Source of the DNA: Syntrophomonadaceae bacterium
Lineage (GTDB): Bacteria > Bacillota > Ch66 > Ch109
DNA length: 5,695 bases
Direction: 5' to 3'
Assembly: GCA_012512295.1 (NCBI GenBank)
Contig: JAAZDI010000245.1
Span: 1-5,695, forward strand
In this document: piece by piece, positions 1 through 5,025 of the stretch
Numbering within the stretch: position 1 is the first letter of the stretch
Layout: each line of letters begins with the position of its first letter
The notes under the pieces: model-generated
Database searches by the model: none
Told to the model about the DNA's origin: nothing
Seen by the model: the letters and a program-made list of their open reading frames with translations, nothing else
Made by a program: the position numbers and the translations under genes

Positions 1-1
1 G

Positions 2-1015
2 GGTCGCGTTGTGTTGCTGGATGATGAAGAGCTTGCCCCCGGCAATCGTGCTTTTGCCCAATTGGTGATGGAAGAACCAGTGGTCGCGGCCCGTCGGGAT
101 CGATTTGTCCTGCGTTCTTATTCACCAATGTTCACGATTGGCGGGGGGACCGTGATTGACCCCAATCCTCCCAAACAGAAACGGTTTCGACCGGAAGTCA
201 TCCAAGCCTTGATGATTAAAGAAAAGGGAACCCCAGAGGAACTGATTATCCAGGATTTGTTGCACGCCCATCCGCCCTTTGTTGCCCAAGGTGACCTGAG
301 CAATCGGCTTGGACTGACTAAGGAGGAAATTGCCTCAGGACTCGAACGCCTGCGGGAAGAGGGGCGCGTCGTGTTCCTGAGTTTAGATGGGTCAGACTAC
401 TTGATTCATCCTCAGGTCTATGCTGATCTCCAGGAAGATGTTCGTGAATTGTTGGGTGATTATCATCGTGAGTTTCCGTTGCGCCCTGGTTTGAGCAAAG
501 AGGAGCTGCGCTCACGTAAGTTCAATTATTTTTCGGTTAAACTATTGAACGCCCTGTTGCAGCACTGGGAGGAAAGCCGATTAATTTCGCTAATTGGCCA
601 AAGCGTGGCCCAGCACGGACATCGTCCCCAGCTTACGGAACACTACCGTTCGGTAGTGGCTGAAATCCTTCACCATTATCAAACAGCCCGGTTTCAGCCG
701 CCATCCTGGGGAGAGGTGTGCCAGACACTATCCCAAACATTATCATTAAGGGAAAATGAATATGACGAGATCCTAAACTACTGCCTTAACCAGAAGTTAT
801 TAGTTAAGGTAACCGATGACCTTTACTTCCGCGAAGAAGAGATTACAGAAGCCCGGGAGGCTATAATCAATTATTTTAAGCACAATCCCTCCCTAACCAT
901 TAGCGAAGCCCGGGACCTGCTGGGCGCATCGCGTAAATATATCTTACCTTTGCTGGAATACTTTGACCGAGAAAAGCTGACTCGCCGCAGTGGCGACAAA
1001 CGCGTGCGGTATTAA
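2..1015 (+). CDS. selB: Selenocysteine-specific translation elongation factor SelB, C-terminal part (5' end outside window)
   Basis: SelB is a GTPase that brings selenocysteyl-tRNA to the ribosome at UGA codons marked by a SECIS hairpin in the mRNA. The reading frame is open from base 2, so the gene begins upstream; 337 codons are visible. SelB proteins are usually about 600-640 residues, so the GTPase domain and domain 2 lie outside. Visible residues 1-50 are the end of the EF-Tu-like domain 3, with the family-typical stretch RRDRFVLRSYSP (about 31-42) followed by TIGGG and a DP. From about residue 70 to the end the protein is a string of charged helix-turn-helix segments, matching the four winged-helix domains whose last members bind SECIS RNA. 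The C-terminus LPLLEYFDREKLTRR...GDKRVR is characteristic of SelB. It ends in TAA, 23 bases before a terminator hairpin. The GTG at 11 is internal and not a real start. No tRNA-Sec gene (selC) was found downstream. Identification is confident from the tail alone. Confidence 0.95.
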   Translation, partial: GRVVLLDDEELAPGNRAFAQLVMEEPVVAARRDRFVLRSYSPMFTIGGGTVIDPNPPKQKRFRPEVIQALMIKEKGTPEELIIQDLLHAHPPFVAQGDLSNRLGLTKEEIASGLERLREEGRVVFLSLDGSDYLIHPQVYADLQEDVRELLGDYHREFPLRPGLSKEELRSRKFNYFSVKLLNALLQHWEESRLISLIGQSVAQHGHRPQLTEHYRSVVAEILHHYQTARFQPPSWGEVCQTLSQTLSLRENEYDEILNYCLNQKLLVKVTDDLYFREEEITEAREAIINYFKHNPSLTISEARDLLGASRKYILPLLEYFDREKLTRRSGDKRVRY

Positions 1016-1038
1016 GGTATCTATCCTGGATCAAAAGA

Positions 1039-1069
1039 CCCCCACTTCTCTAAGTGGGGGTTACCTTAT
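1039..1069 (+). terminator. Rho-independent-type terminator after selB
   Basis: CCCCCACTT (1039-1047) pairs perfectly with AAGTGGGGG (1052-1060) across a four-base CTCT loop, giving a 9-bp GC-rich stem 23 bases after the selB stop. The downstream tract TTACCTTAT is T-rich but interrupted. On the opposite strand the hairpin is followed by TCTTTT, so it could also stop transcription from the right. It may have served as the insertion target of the intron-like element that begins at the next base. Confidence 0.75.
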
Positions 1070-1144
1070 GTGTGCGCCGCGCATACGGTACGTACGTGGT
1101 ATGGGAGGTCGGCTACTCAATTAATAAATAGCCTCCTACCCGAT
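1070..1144 (+). other. Putative relic of a group IIC intron (5' end fused to domains V-VI)
   Basis: Three features suggest a mostly deleted group IIC intron. First, GTGTGCGCC at 1070 resembles the GUGYG 5' end of group II introns and starts just after a terminator hairpin, the known target type of class C introns. Second, 1074-1102 can fold into an imperfect domain V-like hairpin whose 3' half, GGTACGTACGTGGT, resembles the usual GGTACGTACGGTTC; it is about 7 bases short and has C-A mismatches. Third, 1103-1141 forms a domain VI-like hairpin: GGGAGG (1103-1108) pairs with CCT (1135-1137) and CCC (1139-1141), leaving A1138 bulged as a branch-point adenosine would be, and GGCTA (1111-1115) pairs with TAGCC (1129-1133). 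A1138 lies six bases before a GAT end at 1144, the expected spacing. There is no reverse transcriptase and no domains I-IV. The assignment rests on remembered consensus sequences and could be a chance resemblance. Confidence 0.45.
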
Positions 1145-1220
1145 TAACTTCAGGTGAAGCAGCGTCTCCACTCCTTACCCCTCACCCGTGGCAGCGCTTG
1201 ACAATCCAGACTAGAAATGG

Positions 1221-1249
1221 TTGACATGGCTTGTAAATAAGTGTATATT
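1221..1249 (+). promoter_or_regulatory. Strong sigma-70/sigma-A type promoter for the liv operon
   Basis: A perfect -35 box TTGACA (1221-1226) is separated by exactly 17 bases from a -10 box TATATT (1244-1249), one mismatch from TATAAT. Transcription would start near 1256, leaving a leader of about 430 bases before livJ. Another TTGACA at 1198-1203 lacks a matching -10 box at normal spacing. This is the best promoter seen in the window. Confidence 0.72.
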
Positions 1250-1274
1250 GTTTTCACTAAGCAAATTTTAGGAT

Positions 1275-1309
1275 TTGTCAATTGTTTTTAGCCATTCGTC
1301 GATTGACAA
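1275..1309. repeat. Inverted repeat just downstream of the promoter (possible operator)
   Basis: TTGTCAAT (1275-1282) is the exact reverse complement of ATTGACAA (1302-1309). One G-T pair and one G-C pair extend the stem inward to 10 bp, around a 15-base loop. It lies about 20-50 bases after the predicted transcription start. It could be an operator or an RNA hairpin; no T tract follows directly, so it does not look like a terminator. Confidence 0.45.
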
Positions 1310-1468
1310 TTATTTCTTAAACCTTTCTTAGCTTGCTTCCCATTCTGTTAAACAGCGCCTCAAAAAAGAAAAAACCAAGATCGCCCTATTTTACAGCGGT
1401 CAGCGACTGAAGACAGGCCGGCATCCTGTCCAGGTCCAAAGGGCTGGTTTGATTCCGGCTCAAGGATT

Positions 1469-1516
1469 GACGATTAATGTGATCGACGATTAAAGCTAGC
1501 GACGATTAATGCCGAG
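1469..1516. repeat. Three tandem 16-bp repeats (GACGATTAA core)
   Basis: Three head-to-tail units begin at 1469, 1485 and 1501: GACGATTAATGTGATC, GACGATTAAAGCTAGC and GACGATTAATGCCGAG. The first nine bases are identical in all three, the eleventh is always G, and the rest varies. A fourth CGATTAA lies out of phase at 1531-1537, next to TATAAG. An invariant core with drifting spacers suggests selection on the core, as in clustered regulator binding sites, but a decaying tandem duplication is also possible. Confidence 0.7.
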
Positions 1517-1569
1517 TGCAACCGGCTGACCGATTAAAATATAAGCATTGCTTACTGGGACAGTGAAAT

Positions 1570-1617
1570 CGGGACAGCGAACCTGTCTTCCTGTTCCCCT
1601 ACAGGATCTTTGTTTTA
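1570..1617 (+). terminator. Possible transcription attenuator ahead of livJ
   Basis: TCCTGT (1589-1594) pairs with ACAGGA (1601-1606) across a six-base loop, followed by TCTTTGTTTT (1607-1616): a short terminator-like hairpin. Competing pairings exist. GGGACAG (1571-1577) can pair with CTGTTCCC (1591-1598, one bulge) or, through GACAG, with CTGTC (1583-1587); CCCCTA (1596-1601) can pair with TAGGGG (1616-1621). Such mutually exclusive structures are typical of attenuators, but the terminator stem is only 6 bp and no sensor domain is identified. Confidence 0.35.
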
Positions 1618-1672
1618 GGGGGGTGAAAACCACAGCTTTGGGAATAATTAAAATACCGCAAATCTAGCAGAA

Positions 1673-1678
1673 AGGTGG
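1673..1678 (+). promoter_or_regulatory. Ribosome binding site of livJ
   Basis: AGGTGG lies seven bases before the ATG at 1686 but only one base before the in-frame ATG at 1680. Spacing therefore favours 1686 as the real start and removes two residues from the longest frame. Confidence 0.7.
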
Positions 1679-1685
1679 AATGGTC

Positions 1686-2855
1686 ATGAAGAGACAAAAG
1701 AATCTCGCCTTGTTTTTAGTTCTTATGTTTAGCTTAAGCATTATCGCCGGTTGTGGGGGTAAGACCGAATCAACCCCGCCAGCTGGACAGGCTCCTCCGG
1801 AAGAAGTTAAAATTGGCGTTATTAATTCACTGAGTGGGGAAGTATCGACCTATGGAACCTCGGCCAATAACGGAATTCTCTTGGCGATTGAGGAGATGAA
1901 CCAAAAAGGTGGCATTCTCGGTGGTCGTCAGGTGAAGGCAATCGTTGAGGATGATCGAGGCAAGATCGATGACGCCAGCAATGCGGCCCAGAAACTGATT
2001 AACCAGGACGGCGTAGTGGCGATCATTGGTGCGACTATCAGCTCCTGCAGTAATGCCGCCGCTCCTTCAGCGCAGGCATCTCAAGTGCCGATGATTACCC
2101 CTACCTCAACGGCAACGAACGTGACCGAAAATGGAGACTACATCTCTCGGATCTGTTTCTTGGATCCTTACCAGAGTAAAGCAGTGGCTAAGTATGCCAT
2201 TGAGAACTTGAAAGTGAAAACGGCAGCGATCCTTTATAATAAACAGGACGATTACTCGACCGGTCTGGCGACTTCGTTCCGGGAAGAGTTTACTAAATTA
2301 GGCGGGACCATTGTTGAGGAGCAGACCTATGGGAAAGGTGAGCAGGACTTCAATGGTCAGTTAACCAAGATCAAGGGCACCAATCCAGATATCTTGTTCT
2401 TACCCGACTACTATAATACAGTCGGCCTAATCGCCAAACAGGCCAAGCAACAGGGTCTAACCGCCAGATTGATGGGAGCGGATGGTTGGGATTCACCACA
2501 ATTGTTCGAAATTGGCGGCGACGCAGTTGAGGGAGCTATCTTCAGCTGTCATTACTCGGCTGCCGACCCAGCGACCAAAGCGTTTGTGGAAGCCTACAAA
2601 AACAAGTATCAAGGTAAAGAACCAGATTCATTTGCTGCTCTGGGCTACGACGCGGCGAATGCCTTAATGCACGCGATCAACGCGGCCGGTGGATTAGATA
2701 AGGCGAAAATCAAGGATGCCCTTAATGGCCTGAAAGATTTCCAGGGAATTACCGGCACGATTAGTCTGGATGAAAACCGCAACCCGATTAAGTCGGTTAC
2801 TTTCGTTGAGGTAAAAGAGGGTAAGCAGCAATTCCTAACCAGATTTTTACCTTAA
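1686..2855 (+). CDS. livJ: Branched-chain amino acid ABC transporter, substrate-binding lipoprotein
   Basis: This is the extracytoplasmic receptor of a high-affinity amino acid importer; it captures leucine, isoleucine, valine or a related small ligand and delivers it to LivH-LivM. From ATG 1686 it has 389 residues, a normal length. Residues 1-22 form a lipoprotein signal (MKRQK, hydrophobic core, lipobox IAGC) with Cys23 as the lipidated residue, followed by a Thr/Pro/Gly-rich linker. From about residue 41, VKIGVINSLSGE opens a type-1 periplasmic binding fold (Peripla_BP_6). Ligand-loop candidates by family comparison are ISSCSNAAAP (118-127), TPTSTATN (138-145), Tyr184 in LYNKQDDYSTG, and GADGWDSPQL (264-273). 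It is first in the operon, behind a strong promoter and long leader, and 169 bases before livH. The exact ligand cannot be read from sequence; homologues also bind aromatic amino acids or amides. Cys121 in the ligand loop is unusual. ATG 1680 is the alternative start. Confidence 0.93.
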   Translation: MKRQKNLALFLVLMFSLSIIAGCGGKTESTPPAGQAPPEEVKIGVINSLSGEVSTYGTSANNGILLAIEEMNQKGGILGGRQVKAIVEDDRGKIDDASNAAQKLINQDGVVAIIGATISSCSNAAAPSAQASQVPMITPTSTATNVTENGDYISRICFLDPYQSKAVAKYAIENLKVKTAAILYNKQDDYSTGLATSFREEFTKLGGTIVEEQTYGKGEQDFNGQLTKIKGTNPDILFLPDYYNTVGLIAKQAKQQGLTARLMGADGWDSPQLFEIGGDAVEGAIFSCHYSAADPATKAFVEAYKNKYQGKEPDSFAALGYDAANALMHAINAAGGLDKAKIKDALNGLKDFQGITGTISLDENRNPIKSVTFVEVKEGKQQFLTRFLP

Positions 2856-2910
2856 CCATGCCGAACCAATAACGGATTAAGATATTTTCAAACCCCGCAA
2901 TTTAATACAC

Positions 2911-2940
2911 TAGCCTTAAACACGATAGCCTTATACAAAT
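2911..2940. repeat. Imperfect 15-bp direct repeat in the livJ-livH gap
   Basis: TAGCCTTAAACACGA (2911-2925) is followed at once by TAGCCTTATACAAAT (2926-2940). The first eight bases are identical and 11 of 15 positions match. No function is evident. Confidence 0.45.
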
Positions 2941-2960
2941 AAGAGACGTCTAAGGTTACG

Positions 2961-2987
2961 GAGTAGGGGAACCGAGTTCCCCTACTC
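2961..2987 (+). terminator. Intercistronic hairpin between livJ and livH
   Basis: GAGTAGGGGAA (2961-2971) pairs perfectly with TTCCCCTACTC (2977-2987), an 11-bp stem with a five-base CCGAG loop. The tail TTGTTGCC is a poor T tract, so a partial terminator or an mRNA-stabilising structure is likelier than a full stop. Either would raise livJ expression over livHMG, as suits a binding protein. It ends 37 bases before the preferred livH start. Confidence 0.65.
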
Positions 2988-3010
2988 TTGTTGCCAATTA
3001 TGGCTGACAG

Positions 3011-3018
3011 GGGTGAGG
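3011..3018 (+). promoter_or_regulatory. Ribosome binding site favouring a TTG start for livH
   Basis: GGGTGAGG ends six bases before TTG 3025, a good Shine-Dalgarno position. The upstream in-frame GTG at 3013 lies inside this motif and has only weak purine-rich sequence before it, so TTG 3025 is preferred. Confidence 0.55.
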
Positions 3019-3024
3019 AATATT

Positions 3025-3900
3025 TTGGAATTTATTCAACAATTGGTTAATGGACTGGCACTGGGTAGCATCTATGCGCTAATCGCCATCGGCTACACCA
3101 TGGTTTACGGAATTGTCCAACTGATTAACTTTGCCCATGGAGACATCTACATGGTGGGAGCGTTTGTGGGTTTCTTTGCGGTGGCTAACTATGGGCTGCC
3201 CTTCCTGCCAACCCTGTTGGTGGCAATGGCGGTCTGCTCTATCCTCGGGGTAATTATCGAAAAGGTAGCTTATCGGCCACTGCGTGATTCCCCCCGGATT
3301 ACCGCGTTAATTACGGCGATCGGGGTTTCGTTATTTTTAGAAAATATGATGCGCTGGCAGGTTGGCCCGGACCCACGGCCCTTCCCGGAGCTTTTCGCCA
3401 TTAAGGTGTTTGATTTAGGCGGGGTGCAGGTCAGCAACGTGCAATTGCTGATCTTTGGGGTATCCCTGGCTTTGATTATTATCCTGCAATTTATTATCTT
3501 CCGCACTCGGACCGGTAAGGCGATGCGGGCGGTTTCTCAGGATCGGGATGCGGCCCGGTTAATGGGCATTAATGTGGATCGCACTATTTCCGTAACTTTT
3601 GCGATTGGTTCCGCCTTGGCTGCGGCGGCTGGTATTTTGGTCGGCATTGCTTATCCGCGCATTGACCCTTATATGGGCATCCTGCCCGGGCTTAAAGCCT
3701 TTGTCGCGGCGGTCTTGGGAGGAATCGGGATAATTCCCGGGGCAATGCTGGGCGGATTAGTCATGGGCGTGGCTGAGTTACTGGTAGTCGGCTTCTGGTC
3801 CTCGGATTATCGCGATGCGATTGCTTTTGCTATCTTGATTATTATTCTGCTGATCAAGCCAACTGGTATTCTAGGCAAAAACCAAAGCGAGAAAGTGTAG
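3025..3900 (+). CDS. livH: Branched-chain amino acid ABC transporter permease LivH
   Basis: LivH is one of the two membrane subunits that form the translocation path and contact the ATPases. The protein has 291 residues from TTG 3025 (295 from GTG 3013), usual for the family, and starts MEFIQQLVNGLALGSIYALIA, matching typical LivH N-termini. About eight hydrophobic segments span it. Family marks are IGYTMVYGIVQLINFAHGD near residues 25-43 and the cytoplasmic coupling stretch GKAMRAVSQDRDAARLMGI (about 164-182), the BPD_transp_2 counterpart of the EAA loop. It ends with LLIKPTGILG, as LivH proteins do. It lies downstream of the intercistronic hairpin and 72 bases before livM, in one operon. 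The only uncertainty is the start codon. Confidence 0.93.
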   Translation: MEFIQQLVNGLALGSIYALIAIGYTMVYGIVQLINFAHGDIYMVGAFVGFFAVANYGLPFLPTLLVAMAVCSILGVIIEKVAYRPLRDSPRITALITAIGVSLFLENMMRWQVGPDPRPFPELFAIKVFDLGGVQVSNVQLLIFGVSLALIIILQFIIFRTRTGKAMRAVSQDRDAARLMGINVDRTISVTFAIGSALAAAAGILVGIAYPRIDPYMGILPGLKAFVAAVLGGIGIIPGAMLGGLVMGVAELLVVGFWSSDYRDAIAFAILIIILLIKPTGILGKNQSEKV

Positions 3901-3972
3901 CGAGTGGTAAAATGTACTTAGGCTTTTATCAAGGCAATGGCCTCTGCATTGTTGGAAAGTTGGTGACAAAGG

Positions 3973-5025
3973 ATGGCTGAGATAACTCAAAACAATTCGG
4001 GTTCTGATCCGGGGAAAACTCCCCGCGGTTTACGCTGGCTCTTCTTGGGTTTGGCCTTGGCCTTTTACCTAACGGTAATAGGTCTGGAGGGAGCCGGGAC
4101 CTTAAATCCGTACCATATGCAGATCCTGTCCCTCGTTTGCATCAACATTGTGCTGGCGGTCAGCTTAAACTTAATCAACGGTTTTACTGGTCAGTTTTCT
4201 TTAGGCCATGCCGGCTTTATGGCCGTAGGAGCGTACGTAAGCGCCTATTTAAGTCGGAATGTCGTTAATCCTATGTCCTTGCCCGGGATAGAGTGGTTGG
4301 ATTTTTTAGTTCGGATTGGCTTGTTTCTTTTGGTGATTCTAGCTGGGGCGGTGGCTGCCGCGATATTAGGTTTTTTAGTTGGCTTACCTACCTTAAGATT
4401 GCGGGGGGATTATCTGGCGATTGCCACTCTTGGCCTTGGTGAAATTATTCGAATTATCTTGATCAACCTGGACGTGGTTGGAGGGGCCCGGGGCTATGCT
4501 GTGCCAAAGTATACCAACTTTACCTGGGCGTTTGTCTTAATGGTTCTCGCGGTCCTAATTATCACGAATTTAATTAATTCCACCCATGGCCGGGCCTTTA
4601 TCTCGGTCCGCGAAGATGAGATCGCCGCGGAGGCAATGGGAATCAATACTACCCAGTACAAGGTGCTGGCCTTTTCAATTGGGGCCTTTTTTGCGGGATT
4701 ATCCGGTGACCTGTTTGCGCACTTATTTGTTTATATCAGCCCGCAAATTTTTGACTTTCTCCGGTCAATTGATATTTTAGTGATGGTAGTATTAGGGGGC
4801 CTGGGGAGTATTACCGGTTCGATTACCGCCGCAGTCTTCGTTACGCTGGTAACCGAGATGCTGCGTCAATTTGTGGAACTCAGGGTCATCATTTTTTCAT
4901 TGATCTTAATCATTGTCATGCTGATCCGACCTCAGGGGCTGCTCGGTACCCGGGAAGTGACCGATGTCTTCCGAAGAAAGCGGGGTGATCAGGATGAGCT
5001 TCCTCAGCATCAGAAAACTGTCTAA
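3973..5025 (+). CDS. livM: Branched-chain amino acid ABC transporter permease LivM
   Basis: LivM is the second membrane subunit and pairs with LivH. It has 350 residues. A polar N-terminal stretch (about 1-20, MAEITQNNSGSD) precedes roughly eight to nine hydrophobic segments. Family motifs are NLINGFTGQFSLGHAGF (about 66-82), LPTLRLRGDYLAIATLGLGE (about 138-157) and the cytoplasmic coupling stretch HGRAFISVREDEIAAEAMGI (205-224). The last hydrophobic segment ends in MLIRPQGLLGT, typical of LivM, and a basic and then Gln/His-rich tail follows. ATG 3973 is the first possible start after an in-frame TGA at 3964. The nearest Shine-Dalgarno-like sequence is GGTGA (3962-3966), six bases upstream. 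Its last 32 bases overlap livG, suggesting translational coupling. The gap before it holds only a minor hairpin, CAATG/CATTG (3935-3951). Confidence 0.94.
   Translation: MAEITQNNSGSDPGKTPRGLRWLFLGLALAFYLTVIGLEGAGTLNPYHMQILSLVCINIVLAVSLNLINGFTGQFSLGHAGFMAVGAYVSAYLSRNVVNPMSLPGIEWLDFLVRIGLFLLVILAGAVAAAILGFLVGLPTLRLRGDYLAIATLGLGEIIRIILINLDVVGGARGYAVPKYTNFTWAFVLMVLAVLIITNLINSTHGRAFISVREDEIAAEAMGINTTQYKVLAFSIGAFFAGLSGDLFAHLFVYISPQIFDFLRSIDILVMVVLGGLGSITGSITAAVFVTLVTEMLRQFVELRVIIFSLILIIVMLIRPQGLLGTREVTDVFRRKRGDQDELPQHQKTV
4982..4987 (+). promoter_or_regulatory. Ribosome binding site of livG inside livM
   Basis: GGGGTG lies six bases before ATG 4994, supporting that start. In-frame alternatives are ATG 4964, with a weaker GGAAGTG upstream, and GTG 4985, with no clear site. 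Confidence 0.45.

Larger units (their letters stand above)
1256..1685 (+). promoter_or_regulatory. livJ leader: Long non-coding leader of livJ
   Basis: No open reading frame of useful length is seen on either strand here, so this is read as a 5' untranslated leader from the promoter at 1221-1249. In order it contains an inverted repeat (1275-1309), an A-rich tract (about 1362-1376), a small hairpin GACAGG/CCTGTC (1412-1417 with 1425-1430), a tRNA T-arm-like hairpin (1443-1459), the 16-bp tandem repeats (1469-1516), two GGGACAG copies (1557-1563, 1571-1577) and an attenuator-like hairpin (1589-1606). I recognise no known riboswitch: the T-box sequence AGGGTGGNACCGCG is absent. A second, weak promoter near TATAAG (1540-1545) cannot be excluded, in which case the repeats would lie upstream of it as protein-binding sites. 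Confidence 0.5.

Noticed and set aside
1016..1200. Search for selC (tRNA-Sec) after selB
   Set aside because: No roughly 95-base cloverleaf with a TCA anticodon, long variable arm, GGTTCGA-type T loop and 3' CCA could be found. The TTCA in CTTCAGGTGAAG (1148-1159) lies in a tiny palindrome, not an anticodon arm.
1145..1220. Short open stretch that could be read as the C-terminal tail of an IS605-type TnpB
   Set aside because: It is only about 30 codons between stops with no recognisable motif, and the resemblance is too vague to call a transposon remnant.
1443..1459. tRNA T-arm-like hairpin (GCTGG, loop TTTGATT, CCGGC)
   Set aside because: The loop has T where the invariant C56 should be, and no matching acceptor stem, anticodon arm or CCA end could be assembled around it. 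It is probably chance or at most a tRNA fragment.
1538..1552. Sigma-54 promoter suggested by TTGCT at 1548-1552
   Set aside because: The required GG twelve bases upstream of the GC is AA here, so the -24 element is missing.
1616..1680. T-box or other riboswitch near the GGGGGGTGAAAACC stretch
   Set aside because: The T-box antiterminator sequence AGGGTGGNACCGCG is absent, and no SAM, c-di-GMP or glycine riboswitch core was recognised.
3726..3739. Inverted repeat CGGGA/TCCCG inside livH
   Set aside because: It is a 5-bp arm within conserved Gly/Pro/Ile codons and is explained by the coding sequence.
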